DNA of 64,000 nucleotides from CAZKHG01 sp964552655 (GCA_964552655.1 CAZKHG010000013.1:8691-72690); one strand, 5' to 3'. Positions 1-9,220 are shown, counted from the stretch's first letter. Notes: a model not told the origin generated them from the letters alone. Numbers and translations: made by a program.

Positions 1-1095
1 GATGAATATTTAGATCAGATATCGCCCGATTCCCAATTTCTCACCGAGGCTTTCTCCACATTTTTTCATGGCGACATAATCGGATTACTTGGAAGAGTTG
101 GCGTTGAAACAGTTATAGAAAGAGGTCAAAGGGTATTCCCTAAAAGCGGTAAGGCCTGGGATGTAGCCGAAGGTCTGGTTAAGTGGGTAAAAGCATTGGG
201 TGTAATGATTATAAACCAATCGGAGGTTGAGAAGTTAATTGTGGCGGATCACACTATATCGGGAGTATCTGTTAAAAATCGTAAATCTGGACAAAAACAT
301 ATCATAACCGCCAAAGCCGTAATTATAGCCACTGGTGGTAAATCTTACCCATTAACCGGTTCAACCGGCGATGGCTACAATTTTGCCAAATCTTTGGGAC
401 ACAACGTCACCGAGTTGTACCCATCACTGGTTGGTTTGGAAACCAAACCGGTTATTCAAGATGCAGCAGGGTTAAAACTTAAGAATGTACAAATCAGCCT
501 GTATGTTGATGAAGAATTCATTCAGAGGGAGTTTGGGGAGCTGGACATTGCTGAATATGGCCTGGACGGACCAATTATTTTAAAAATCAGCCGCAAGGCT
601 GTTGTCTCAGTAAAAAATAAGAAAAGAACATTCCTGACATTGGATATTAAGCCCGCTCTCAGCAATCTTAAACTTGAGAACAGGCTGATCAGGGAGGTTG
701 AAGCAAACCCGAAAAAAGATTTTATATTTCTGATAAAGCAGCTGGTTCCAAACCAGCTGACTGGTTCGATTGTAAGATTATCAGGCATTGATCCTAAAAA
801 AAGATTAACCACCCTTACTGCAAATGACAGGAGCAGGGTTGTTTCAGTTTTAAAAGGTATTAAGTTTGAAATAACCGGTTACAGGGGTTGGGATGAGGCA
901 ATTGTTACAGCCGGGGGAGTTGCTACCCGGGAAATTGATTCCGGCACCCTGGAATCAAAACTAATTAAAGGACTTTACTTTGCAGGCGAGGTGCTCGATT
1001 TGGATGCAAATACTGGTGGATATAACCTCCAAATCGCTTTCTCAACAGGATGGCTTGCCGGTGAATCTGCTGCAAAAGCGATTCAAATTACTTAA
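1..1095 (+). CDS. BaiN/HI0933-family NAD(P)/FAD-dependent oxidoreductase (5' partial)
   Basis: The frame is open from the first base of the window, so the N-terminus with the FAD dinucleotide-binding motif lies outside; an internal ATG at 196 is not the true start. The visible part carries the family's middle signature GGKSYPLTGSTGDGY and the C-terminal flavoprotein signature GLYFAGEVLD followed by GGYNLQIAFSTG, which closes over the FAD. This matches the HI0933/YhiN/BaiN group of flavoproteins. One member, BaiN, has been linked to bile-acid reduction, but most have no proven substrate. The gene converges on the FAH-family gene with an 8 bp 3' overlap. Family assignment is firm; the physiological reaction is unknown. 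Confidence 0.9.
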   Translation, partial: DEYLDQISPDSQFLTEAFSTFFHGDIIGLLGRVGVETVIERGQRVFPKSGKAWDVAEGLVKWVKALGVMIINQSEVEKLIVADHTISGVSVKNRKSGQKHIITAKAVIIATGGKSYPLTGSTGDGYNFAKSLGHNVTELYPSLVGLETKPVIQDAAGLKLKNVQISLYVDEEFIQREFGELDIAEYGLDGPIILKISRKAVVSVKNKKRTFLTLDIKPALSNLKLENRLIREVEANPKKDFIFLIKQLVPNQLTGSIVRLSGIDPKKRLTTLTANDRSRVVSVLKGIKFEITGYRGWDEAIVTAGGVATREIDSGTLESKLIKGLYFAGEVLDLDANTGGYNLQIAFSTGWLAGESAAKAIQIT

Positions 1096-1699
1096 CAAAA
1101 AAATCAAGCATCAGGGTGTCGTTGAGGTAAGCTTTAAGCCTGTCCCCAATTGCAACAGGACCAACACCGGCAGGTGTTCCAGTAAACATCAGGTCGCCAG
1201 TGCGAAAGGTGACAAACCTTGAAACATAGGAAATCAACGTTTCAAATTTAAAAATCAAATCCTTTGTATTCCCATGCTGAACCACTTCCCCGTTTTTTTC
1301 CAGCCTGAAATCAAGGTTGTAAACATCACCGAGTTCACTTTTCTTGATAAAATCGCTAATGGGCGCAGAATTATCGAACGATTTAGCCATCTCCCAGGGC
1401 CATCCTTTTTCAATGCATTTCTGCTGAAGATCGCGGGCGGTAAAATCAATTCCCAACCCGATTTCAGTATAGTAGCGGTGAGCAAATTTTTCGCTGATAT
1501 TCCTTCCCAGCCTGGTGATTTTTAGCACCACTTCAAGCTCGTAGTGCAGATTTTTTGAGAATGCCGGGTAAAAGAACGGGGAATTATTTCGAAGGATAGC
1601 CGTGTCGGGTTTCATGAAATAAAGGGGAACTTCGGGCAAAGCATTGTTCAGCTCCTTGGCGTGTTCCAGGTAGTTTCGGCCGATACAAATGATTTTCAT
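1088..1699 (-). CDS. Fumarylacetoacetate hydrolase (FAH) family protein
   Basis: A 203-residue protein with the compact single-domain FAH fold. The start MKIICIGRNYLEHAKELN and the segment YELEVVLKITRLGRNI carry the metal-binding acidic residues typical of the family, and the C-terminal GDLMFTGTPAGVGPV is the family hallmark. Relatives include YcgM, acylpyruvases, oxaloacetate tautomerases/decarboxylases and 2-hydroxyhepta-2,4-dienedioate isomerases, all acting on small oxo-acids with Mg2+ or Mn2+. Length is normal for acylpyruvase-like members. The 3' end overlaps the upstream flavoprotein gene by 8 bp in convergent orientation. No pathway neighbours fix the substrate, so only the family is called. 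Confidence 0.9.
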   Translation of the reverse strand: MKIICIGRNYLEHAKELNNALPEVPLYFMKPDTAILRNNSPFFYPAFSKNLHYELEVVLKITRLGRNISEKFAHRYYTEIGLGIDFTARDLQQKCIEKGWPWEMAKSFDNSAPISDFIKKSELGDVYNLDFRLEKNGEVVQHGNTKDLIFKFETLISYVSRFVTFRTGDLMFTGTPAGVGPVAIGDRLKAYLNDTLMLDFFVK

Positions 1700-1735
1700 A
1701 TAGGATTGTGGTTAATGATTAATGATTATTCTAGT

Positions 1736-2486
1736 TCAACGACCTTCAACATTTAGCCATTTTGTGTTCTTCCGGATTGTTCTTATGATAAAATAGAACA
1801 ATGCAGCAAAAACACTAAATCCAAACCAGAACCAACCTATCGGGCTAAGGTCAAAATAGTTATACCCGTTTAATATGACCTCATGTGAGTATTCAAAAAG
1901 GAAAAACAGGAAAACGATTAAAAACAGGCCGGTTGTTTCTCTTTTTAACACGTTGCGGAACGAGAAAAAAACCGGAGCAGGTTTCCAAAGCTTAAAATTT
2001 GGGATAAATGCGGGAACNNNNNNNNNNAATGTAATTTTCGCCAAACTTTTCTCTAAGGAAAGCCTCTTCGGCAAACATAATCCGCTCGTAGTACACCCAA
2101 TAAACCAAACAGAAAGTCAGGGTGAACCAGAAGCTGTATGTAACCATAGCCAATCCGAGCCACATAAAGAAATTGCCAAGGTAAAGCGGGTGACGTACAA
2201 TGGAATAGATTCCTGTGGTATTCACATTGTCAGCAACTTGTTGCTTGGTATTTCTACCCGAGGTGTTTTTAGGAGTGTAACCAATGGTTACTGATCTTAT
2301 TACCAAACCCAGGAGGCTTAAAGCAAAGCAGATGAAATAGTAGTAGTTACCAGGCAATTCTGCCTGATTGAAAAAATGAATATACAAATGAAATGCAATA
2401 CCTATTAAAAGGAGAGGTACTGGTAAAAAGCTGCGATTACGAAACAGAAAGTTCCCCTGTTTCTGCATTTCTTCAATAAGTGCCAT
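1736..2486 (-). CDS. Isoprenylcysteine carboxyl methyltransferase (ICMT)-family membrane protein, interrupted by an assembly gap
   Basis: Two collinear pieces separated by ten N form one gene. The N-terminal piece (from ATG at 2486) has about four hydrophobic segments, the motif SIVRHPLYLGNFFMW and EEAFLREKFGENYI, all typical of the ICMT/phospholipid methyltransferase fold. After the gap comes VPAFIPNFKLW, the usual continuation of that motif, then further membrane helices. The pieces are in different frames only because the N run has a nominal length; a real gap whose length is a multiple of three restores one frame. Bacterial members methylate unknown substrates. A TAnnTTTG promoter box lies about 25 bp upstream of the start. 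Total length is about 250 residues. Confidence 0.82.
2018..2027. other. Assembly gap (run of 10 N)
   Basis: Ten undetermined bases lie inside the ICMT-family gene. Flanking codons read Y-I before and V-P after the gap. Relatives usually carry about four to six residues here, so the true missing length is probably 12-18 bases rather than 10. Confidence 0.98.
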
Positions 2487-2510
2487 AATTGATTAAATTT
2501 ATTTATGTGA

Positions 2511-2518
2511 CAAAGATA
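2511..2518 (-). promoter_or_regulatory. Bacteroidota -7 promoter box for the ICMT-family gene
   Basis: On the minus strand this reads TATCTTTG, an exact match to the Bacteroidota -7 consensus TAnnTTTG, 25 bases before the ATG at 2486. The upstream -33 element is only a partial TTTA. Confidence 0.5.
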
Positions 2519-2540
2519 TTTCTTTTACAAAGATCATAAA

Positions 2541-3308
2541 CTATTTCTGCCGCATCTTAAGGTAAATATTGGTAAGTACCCTTTTTGTGTATAGCGGAAA
2601 ATCACCATTCATCATCCAGGCATAATAGCTAGGTTCTTTCTCAAGAACTTCTGTAACCGTTTTACCTTTGTGTTTGCCAAAGTTAAAGTATTCCACCCCT
2701 TTCTCATCCAGGATGATTCTCCCGGCAAAATCAGCATTTCTGGTTTGAGCGCTAAATTCAGCCAGAAAATCCACGTCATTTTTCAGATCAGGGTAACGGT
2801 CCAGCTGCGATTTTAAGACTTCAAAAGTTGCAAATGAATCGGCTCCGGCGCTGTGGGCATCGCTTAGCTCCTTATCGCAATAGAATTTGTAGGCTGCAGA
2901 TAGCGTTCTTTTTTCCATTTTATGGAAAATGGTTTGCACATCAATGAATTTACGCTTTTTCAGGTCGAAATCGATATCGGCTCTTAGGAATTCCTCCGCA
3001 AGCAAAGGAAAATCAAACTTATTGGAGTTGTAGCCTGCAAAATCGCACCCCTCGATAAAGTTGGCCAGCGATCTGGCAATCTCCTTAAAAGTTGGTTCGT
3101 TTTTTACATCTTCATCAGTTATGCCATGTACTGCCGATGCCTGTGGGGGAATGGGTATTGTTGGGTTTACTCTTCGAATCTTTAGTTCCTCTTTCCCGTC
3201 AACATGGATTTTTAGCACAGCTATTTCAACAATCCTATCATTGATAATGTCCAGTCCGGTAGTCTCGATATCAACAAATACGAGGGGGTTTTTAATTTTC
3301 AGCTCCAT
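2541..3308 (-). CDS. DnaQ-like DEDDh 3'-5' exonuclease with ExoX-like C-terminal domain
   Basis: A 255-residue DEDDh exonuclease. Exo I is VFVDIETTGLD (Asp13, Glu15), Exo II is in AGYNSNKFDFPLL, and Exo III is the HSAGADSFATFEV segment with the His and Asp of the DEDDh type. The substrate-loop signature HGITDEDV is also present. The C-terminal 60 residues (FNFGKHKGKTVTEV, YYAWMM, FPLYTKR) match the small domain found at the end of exonuclease X-like proteins. It probably trims 3' ends of DNA or RNA in repair or proofreading. The ATG at 3308 is preferred to the adjacent in-frame TTG at 3311. It lies downstream of dnaN on the same strand, but a hairpin separates them. Confidence 0.88.
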   Translation of the reverse strand: MELKIKNPLVFVDIETTGLDIINDRIVEIAVLKIHVDGKEELKIRRVNPTIPIPPQASAVHGITDEDVKNEPTFKEIARSLANFIEGCDFAGYNSNKFDFPLLAEEFLRADIDFDLKKRKFIDVQTIFHKMEKRTLSAAYKFYCDKELSDAHSAGADSFATFEVLKSQLDRYPDLKNDVDFLAEFSAQTRNADFAGRIILDEKGVEYFNFGKHKGKTVTEVLEKEPSYYAWMMNGDFPLYTKRVLTNIYLKMRQK

Positions 3309-3331
3309 CAATTTTAAGTGTTAAGAATAAT

Positions 3332-3375
3332 AAAGGCTGTCGTTAGTTGATTTCAATTCAAGTAAGACAGCCTTT
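3332..3375 (-). terminator. Intrinsic terminator downstream of dnaN
   Basis: A 10 bp perfect inverted repeat (AAAGGCTGTC at 3332-3341 with GACAGCCTTT at 3366-3375) sits 19 bp past the dnaN stop. On the minus strand it is followed by a T-rich stretch. The 24-base loop is long for a terminator. Confidence 0.6.
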
Positions 3376-3393
3376 TCAAATATAAGAATTATT

Positions 3394-4524
3394 TTATGCG
3401 CTTATCATCATTGGCATCAGGAGCATGAGAATTTCCTCGTCGGGATTCTCGGTGCTGAGCGGGAATATCAACCCGGCTCTAGATGGATCGGATAGTGAAA
3501 TTACGATATCAGAGGAAGAGATATTGGCAATAATTTCGATCAGGAATACCGATTTAAACCCGATTTCCATATCATCCCCTTCGTAGATGCTGTTGAGCCT
3601 TTCGTAGGCGGATATTGAAAAATCGAGATCCTGAGCCGATACCATAAGCTGATTTCCTGACAAGCTGAGCTTGATCAGGTTGCTTGCCTGGTTGGCATAT
3701 ACTCCTACTCTGCGTAAGGAGTTATATAGTTCAACCCTGTCAATGGTAAGCTTGTTGGGATTATCCGAGGGAATAACAGAATTGTAATTTGGGTAAGTTC
3801 CTTCAACCAATCGGCAAATCAGGGTGTAATTCGCAAGGGTAAACATGGAGTTTTTATCATCAAATTCAATGATAACTGAACCTGTTTCCTTGGCCAGGAT
3901 ATTTTTTAGTAACGATGCAGGTTTTTTGGGTAGGATAAACGAAGCAGTAGTATCTGCCTGTACATCTTTTCTTCTGTACCTCACAAGTTTATGAGCATCT
4001 GATGCTACAAAGGTGAGGTTATCAGGCGAAAGCTCCATCAGGATCCCATTCATAACCGGCCGGAGCTCGTCATCGGCAGTTGCAAAAATAGTTTTGGTGA
4101 TACCGCTCAACAGAAGTTCGGCAGCAACTTTTACCGAAACTTTCTTTTCTGGTTTAATCTCTGCTTTTACAGGAAAATCCTCGGCTGGTTGACCAACTAT
4201 GTTAAACTGACCATTCTCAGAGTTAACCACGATGGCCAGAGTTTCGGTGTTAATATCAAAGGTCAGTGGTTGCTCTGAAAACTCTTTAAGAGTATCAACA
4301 AGAATGCGGTAAGGAATGGCAATGGTGCCCCCTTTTTGTACATTCTCAAGTTGAATTCTGGTTGTAAGCGTGGTTTCCAGATCCGATGCTGTGATCTCCA
4401 GCTCTTTCCCTTCGAGTTTGAAAAGGAAGTTATCCAGAATAGGCAGGGTGTTTTTACTGCTGATAACCCTGCTTACAATGCTCAGGTGGCTTAATAGCTC
4501 AGTGCTTGATACAACGAATTTCAT
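3394..4524 (-). CDS. dnaN: DNA polymerase III subunit beta (sliding clamp)
   Basis: A 376-residue protein of the size expected for the bacterial beta clamp (three repeated clamp domains of about 120 residues). It begins MKFVVSSTELLSHLSIV, carries the domain-1 signature LPILDNFLF and the segment FVASDAHKLVRYR. It ends in the hydrophobic LMLLMPMMISA, close to the usual C-terminal P-M-R/M-I tail that forms part of the peptide-binding cleft. It forms the dimeric ring that tethers DNA polymerases. Unlike many bacteria, no dnaA, recF or gyrB is adjacent, which is common in Bacteroidota. The start is the first ATG, and no competing start exists upstream. Confidence 0.97.
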   Translation of the reverse strand: MKFVVSSTELLSHLSIVSRVISSKNTLPILDNFLFKLEGKELEITASDLETTLTTRIQLENVQKGGTIAIPYRILVDTLKEFSEQPLTFDINTETLAIVVNSENGQFNIVGQPAEDFPVKAEIKPEKKVSVKVAAELLLSGITKTIFATADDELRPVMNGILMELSPDNLTFVASDAHKLVRYRRKDVQADTTASFILPKKPASLLKNILAKETGSVIIEFDDKNSMFTLANYTLICRLVEGTYPNYNSVIPSDNPNKLTIDRVELYNSLRRVGVYANQASNLIKLSLSGNQLMVSAQDLDFSISAYERLNSIYEGDDMEIGFKSVFLIEIIANISSSDIVISLSDPSRAGLIFPLSTENPDEEILMLLMPMMISA

Positions 4525-4853
4525 CTGTTATAAGTTTTTTAAATATTTATACTCATTTTCTTAAAACCCCTACCTCCTGAATTCAACCTGTTGCAAGAAA
4601 TATTGCTGAATTTTGTCAAAATCATCAATTTTAAATTTCTTCAGCGTTGATTATCAGAAGAGTAATTTGTAATTAATGGAACATCAATTATACAAATTTT
4701 TAATATGAGGACAAAACACAAAAACTCTTTTTATATAATATATAATTAACTGTATGATAATCCAATTATTACAAAAGATACACTTATTTCATTTTTTATA
4801 AATTGATTTGCTATATCTTTGAAATGGTGCAATAGTTAAATTATTCAATAAAT
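4525..4853. other. Divergent intergenic region between dnaN and the fucosidase gene
   Basis: About 329 bp of very AT-rich sequence separates the two divergently read genes. I see a promoter candidate for the fucosidase at its right end and no ORF, tRNA or long repeat. A dnaN promoter must lie in the left part but has no clear TAnnTTTG match. Confidence 0.6.
4814..4821 (+). promoter_or_regulatory. Bacteroidota -7 promoter box for the GH29-GH5 unit
   Basis: TATCTTTG matches TAnnTTTG exactly, 32 bases before the fucosidase ATG. At the -33 distance there is only a T-run, so the upstream element is weak, as is common for regulated glycan-use genes. Confidence 0.5.
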
Positions 4854-6278
4854 ATGAAAACTTGTATTATCCTTGTTTTTCTTTGTCTGACTACCATAGC
4901 AATGTCTCAAGAAGCGAAAATTATCACTGATGATAAATTAGTGCAAAAAAACCTTGAAGACTGGCAGAACCTGAAATTTGGTCTGTTCATGCACTGGGGA
5001 ACCTATAGTCAGTGGGGGATTGTTGAAAGCTGGAGCTTATGCCCTGAGGATGAGGACTGGACACAAAGAAAAGGCCCATATTCAAATAGCTACTTTGAGT
5101 ACAAGAAAGCCTATGAAAACCTTCAAACAACTTTTAACCCCGTGAATTTTAACCCGAATCGCTGGGTTGATGCGGCAAAAATGGCTGGGATGAAATACAT
5201 TGTTTTTACCACAAAACACCACGATGGGTTTTGTATGTTCGACACAAAACAGACTGACTATAAAATTACCGATTCAAAATGCCCCTACTCAAATAATCCT
5301 AAGTCAAATGTTACGAAAGAAATTTTCGGTTCTTTTCGGGATGCCGGGTTTAAAATTGGCGCCTACTTCTCCAAACCCGACTGGCACAATGAGAATTACT
5401 GGTGGCCTTATTTCCCTCCTAAGGATCGGAATGTCAATTATGATCCCAAAAGATACCCTGAACGCTGGAGCCGTTTTAAAGATTTTACTTTTAACCAGAT
5501 AGAAGAATTGATGAGTAATTATGGAAAAGTTGATATTCTTTGGCTGGATGGTGGCTGGGTAAGGCCATTGGCTTCGGTTGACCGCAATGTTGAATGGCAA
5601 AGGGGTATTGTTTACGACCAGGATATTGACATGAAACGCATTGCCACAATGGCCCGGGAAAAGCAACCGGGTATTATAGTTGTTGATAGGTCTGTCCCCG
5701 GGGAGTTTGAGAATTATACCACACCCGAGCAGGAAATTCCTGATAAACCACTCGATTACCCTTGGGAAACCTGCATGACAATGGGTAACAGCTGGAGCTA
5801 TGTGCCAGGTGATACCTATAAAACTGCACATCAGCTAATTCATCTCCTGGTGAAAATAGTTTCCAGGGGTGGAAATTTCCTGCTTAACATTGGTCCAGGG
5901 CCCTATGGAGACTGGGATCCGGTTGCTTACTCAAGGTTAAAGGAAATTGGTGAATGGATGAAAATCAATTGCGAGGGAATTTACAATACTAGGCCAGTCG
6001 CTCCATATTCTTCAGATAATATTTACTTTACCCAAAGCATGGATGGTAAGAAAATCTATGCATTTTATTTATCAGAGAAGGATGAAGTGCAACCTGGCAA
6101 TTCTGTTACAATGAAAAACCTTAAGTTGCAAAAGGGCGCTAAAATTACTATGTCTGGATTTAAAGGAACTTTTAGCTGGAGATCACTAGGTGACGATACC
6201 ATTGTGGAAATCCCCAATTCGCTTAAGAGTAAAGTGATCGGAAAACATGCAGTGTGTTTCGTAGTAGAGTTAAAGTAA
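4854..6278 (+). CDS. Alpha-L-fucosidase, glycoside hydrolase family 29
   Basis: A 474-residue secreted enzyme that hydrolyses alpha-L-fucosyl linkages with retention. Residues 1-18 form a signal peptide. GH29 motifs are FGLFMHWGTYSQWG (His47, Trp48 at the substrate pocket), FTTKHHDGFCMFD at 118-130, and KVDILWLDGGW, where Asp232 is the expected nucleophile. The (beta/alpha)8 domain ends with GNFLLNIGPGPYGDW, and a C-terminal beta-domain follows. The gene is preceded by a TAnnTTTG box and followed after only 18 bp by the GH5 gene, so the two are probably co-transcribed. The subfamily and preferred linkage cannot be read reliably here. Confidence 0.95.
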   Translation: MKTCIILVFLCLTTIAMSQEAKIITDDKLVQKNLEDWQNLKFGLFMHWGTYSQWGIVESWSLCPEDEDWTQRKGPYSNSYFEYKKAYENLQTTFNPVNFNPNRWVDAAKMAGMKYIVFTTKHHDGFCMFDTKQTDYKITDSKCPYSNNPKSNVTKEIFGSFRDAGFKIGAYFSKPDWHNENYWWPYFPPKDRNVNYDPKRYPERWSRFKDFTFNQIEELMSNYGKVDILWLDGGWVRPLASVDRNVEWQRGIVYDQDIDMKRIATMAREKQPGIIVVDRSVPGEFENYTTPEQEIPDKPLDYPWETCMTMGNSWSYVPGDTYKTAHQLIHLLVKIVSRGGNFLLNIGPGPYGDWDPVAYSRLKEIGEWMKINCEGIYNTRPVAPYSSDNIYFTQSMDGKKIYAFYLSEKDEVQPGNSVTMKNLKLQKGAKITMSGFKGTFSWRSLGDDTIVEIPNSLKSKVIGKHAVCFVVELK

Positions 6279-6296
6279 ATTTATTTAAAAATTGAT

Positions 6297-7775
6297 ATGT
6301 TGATGTTAAAAAAGATTAATAAACAAATAGTTAGTATTTTTTTTGTAATGTTTATGATATCCTATTGGGGATGTGATGACAAAGAGCAGATTAACTTGTT
6401 TGTAAACCCCAAAACCCTAGAGTTTTCTCAGGAAGAGAGTGGCACTAAAATGGTGATCAATACCAATGCATTGCAATGGGATATCAGCATCAGCGCTGAA
6501 TGGTTGCAAGTGAACAAGACAATGGGTGGCAGTGGCAATACTGTTGTAAATGTTACTGCATCAGAAAATCCGGATAACGAACCAAGATCCGCCATTATCA
6601 CAGTTACCACTGGATCTAGCCTGGCTGTTCAGATTCCTGTATCACAGGAAAGTGGTTTATACCCAAGTTACAATACATCAAGGATTGAACACGACCCTAC
6701 TGGGATGAGCAGTAATGCAAACGCTCTGGCTGGTAAAATCAAATTGGGTTGGAACATTGGAAATTCGTTGGAGGCTATTGGTGGAGAAACCGCCTGGGGA
6801 AACCCCAGAATAACCAATAACCTGATTGATTTGGTTAAACAAAACGGTTTTAATGCTGTTCGTATTCCCTGTTCCTGGAACCAGTATATGGCTAATAGTT
6901 CCACTGCACTACTGCGTTCGGATTGGCTTGCCAGGGTGAAAGAAGTGGTGCAATGTTGTATTGATAAAGACATGTATGTTTTACTAAATATCCATTGGGA
7001 TGGGGGATGGCTGGAGAATAATTGCACAGTTTCCAAACAGAGAGAAAATAAAGCAAAACTGAAAGCTTTTTGGGAACAAATTGCCACTAACCTACGCGAT
7101 TTCGATGAACATTTGATCTTTGCAGGTGCTAACGAGCCTAATGTTGAGAATGCAGAACAGATGACAGTTTTAAATTCATATCACCAAACGTTTATCAATG
7201 CGGTACGCGCCACCGGCGGGAAAAATGCCTATCGCGTTTTAGTGATTCAGGGACCATCTACTGATATAGGAAAAACAAACGAGCTGATGCTATCATTACC
7301 ATCTGATAAAATCCCGAATCGCATAATGGTTGAGGTGCATTACTATACGCCTTGGAATTTTTGTGGCATGTCAGAGGATGCAAGTTGGGGTTATATGTTC
7401 TATTACTGGGGGGAAGGCTACCACTCATCAACAGATATTATTCATAATGCAACATGGGGAGAGGAGGAGACAGTGAATGCCAATTTTAATAAGATGAAAG
7501 TTCAATTCGTTGACAAGGGTATTCCTGTTGTATTAGGTGAATATTCGGTATTGCGGCGATCTGACTTAACCGGAGAGGTTCTAAACCGGCATCTGGCATC
7601 AAGAGCATATTATTTAATGTATGTAACCAGACAGGCCAAGGCCAAGGGGTTGTTACCTTTTTACTGGGATAATGGATGGACTGGAAATAATGGTTGTGCC
7701 ATTTTTAACAGGAATACAAATACCGTATTCGATCAGCAGGCCCTTACTGCATTGATTCAAGGGGCAACGGAATGA
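6297..7775 (+). CDS. BACON-domain glycoside hydrolase family 5 lipoprotein (endoglucanase-like)
   Basis: A 492-residue protein. Residues 1-25 are a lipoprotein signal ending at Cys26; the following acidic run DDKE resembles the Bacteroidota surface-export signal. Residues about 32-118 form a BACON domain (PKTLEFSQEESG, then the W-I-S-like pattern QWDISISAEWLQV). The GH5 barrel follows: KLGWNIGNSLEA, FNAVRIPCSWNQY, LLNIHWDGGW, FAGANEP with Glu280 as acid/base, VEVHYYTPWNF, and VVLGEYS with Glu415 as nucleophile. GH5 enzymes of this type attack beta-glucans, mannans or xyloglucan. It lies 18 bp behind the fucosidase, which suggests a fucosylated hemicellulose or similar polymer as the joint substrate; that is inference. 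Confidence 0.92.
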   Translation: MLMLKKINKQIVSIFFVMFMISYWGCDDKEQINLFVNPKTLEFSQEESGTKMVINTNALQWDISISAEWLQVNKTMGGSGNTVVNVTASENPDNEPRSAIITVTTGSSLAVQIPVSQESGLYPSYNTSRIEHDPTGMSSNANALAGKIKLGWNIGNSLEAIGGETAWGNPRITNNLIDLVKQNGFNAVRIPCSWNQYMANSSTALLRSDWLARVKEVVQCCIDKDMYVLLNIHWDGGWLENNCTVSKQRENKAKLKAFWEQIATNLRDFDEHLIFAGANEPNVENAEQMTVLNSYHQTFINAVRATGGKNAYRVLVIQGPSTDIGKTNELMLSLPSDKIPNRIMVEVHYYTPWNFCGMSEDASWGYMFYYWGEGYHSSTDIIHNATWGEEETVNANFNKMKVQFVDKGIPVVLGEYSVLRRSDLTGEVLNRHLASRAYYLMYVTRQAKAKGLLPFYWDNGWTGNNGCAIFNRNTNTVFDQQALTALIQGATE

Positions 7776-7843
7776 GAATTAATTAAGGTTTAAGTATAAT
7801 TCCTGGAAATTAATTACATCAAAATAATTACCAGATATAAAAA

Positions 7844-9220
7844 CTAGGTGATTTTTTTTCCTCTTGCCAATGAAGCAAACACTCCAACCAGGCAGAGAAA
7901 CGCAAAAACAATGAAAAGAATTGAAATCAGTTTCAGAAACTGATCAAGATTATCTGTTGATATTTTGGCTTTTCCAATGAAGATATGAATAAATAGGGTT
8001 GCAATACCCATGCTGATCATTTGACCTGTAAGCCTCATTGTACCGACGGTTGCCGAAGCAATTCCCAGGTACCTTTTATCCACGGAGCTCATTACAGAAT
8101 TGGTATTTGGCGATGTAAACAACCCGAAACCAATACCAAGTATTATGAGTGCAATGGTGATGAATTGAATTGTTGAGAACTCATTAAGAAAAGAAAGAGT
8201 TATAAGCCCAATCAGTGTAACCATCATTCCGCCTGATGCCAGGATTCTTGGATCGTACCTATCTGATAATTTGCCGGAGAATGAGGCAACCAACGCCATT
8301 ACCACCGGCTGTGTTACCAGGATTATTCCTGTTTCCCGTGGTTGGAATCCCTTAACATATTGGAGATACAAGCTCAATACAAATGTAACAGCAAAAGTTG
8401 TTGCGTAGTTAATTAAAGCAGCCAGGTTGGAGTAGGCAAAAACTTTATTATGGCTGAACAGTTGGATATTAAGCAATGGGAACTCCACTTTGAGTTCAAC
8501 TTTAATGAAGAGTAAAATCCCGATTATTCCAACAAGGGTAAGGATGATTGCATGAATATCCGGGATCTTGGAGAATCCATACATGAATGAGAACATGGAA
8601 ATCATGTAAACCACCGATCCTTTATAATCAAACCTGTCCGATTTTGCCTCAGCCCACTCGGTTTTGATAGCCAAAATAAGTATGCCAATAACAATTAACC
8701 CAACAGGAATTGGCACCAAAAATAAGCTTCTCCAGCCAAAAGATTGTATAAGGAAACCACCAATAAGCGGTGCGGCTGATAATCCTAAATACACTGCAGT
8801 TACATTGATACCTAGGGCTTTCCCACGTTCATGGGGTGGAAAAACTGATGTTACTATGGCCATTCCGGTGCCAAACATCATAGCGCTTCCAATGCCCTGT
8901 AGCACCCTGTAAATAATCAGGCTGACCCCTGATTGCGCAATAAAACAAAGCAATGAGCTGACAACAATAATAACATTACCTACCAAAAAAACTTTTTTTC
9001 TCCCGACAATATCGGCCAGCTTGCCAAAAGGCAATAGAAAAATTGATGAGGTAACCAAAAAAGACATGGCTACCCAGCTCATGGTAACTGCATTTAGAGA
9101 AAATTCATCGCTAATTTTAGGTAATGCAATATTAACCGCTGCTCCAAGAAATGGATTAACAAGTGACGTAATAATAACTGTGGAAAGAAGAAGGTTCTTG
9201 TTTACCGGAAAGCTTGACAT
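7844..9220 (-). CDS. MFS transporter, DHA2-like drug/metabolite exporter
   Basis: A 458-residue polytopic membrane protein with 12-14 predicted helices. It shows the major facilitator motif A between helices 2 and 3 (FGKLADIVGRKKVF), motif C-like LGLSAAPLIGGFLIQ in helix 5, and a second-half copy GKLSDRYDPRIL. The family exports drugs, dyes or metabolites using the proton gradient. It is convergent with the GH5 gene and divergent from the M16 peptidase gene. No regulator is adjacent, so the substrate is open. Confidence 0.88.
   Translation of the reverse strand: MSSFPVNKNLLLSTVIITSLVNPFLGAAVNIALPKISDEFSLNAVTMSWVAMSFLVTSSIFLLPFGKLADIVGRKKVFLVGNVIIVVSSLLCFIAQSGVSLIIYRVLQGIGSAMMFGTGMAIVTSVFPPHERGKALGINVTAVYLGLSAAPLIGGFLIQSFGWRSLFLVPIPVGLIVIGILILAIKTEWAEAKSDRFDYKGSVVYMISMFSFMYGFSKIPDIHAIILTLVGIIGILLFIKVELKVEFPLLNIQLFSHNKVFAYSNLAALINYATTFAVTFVLSLYLQYVKGFQPRETGIILVTQPVVMALVASFSGKLSDRYDPRILASGGMMVTLIGLITLSFLNEFSTIQFITIALIILGIGFGLFTSPNTNSVMSSVDKRYLGIASATVGTMRLTGQMISMGIATLFIHIFIGKAKISTDNLDQFLKLISILFIVFAFLCLVGVFASLARGKKIT

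Noticed and set aside
522..812. Long antisense ORFs opposite real genes (for example here, and at 36013-36525 and 49228-49659)
   Set aside because: They are shadows of strong protein families on the other strand and lack family signals.
1992..2074. Two separate or frameshifted ICMT-like pseudogenes
   Set aside because: The frame change coincides exactly with the N run, and flanking motifs join correctly, so this is an assembly gap and not a mutation.
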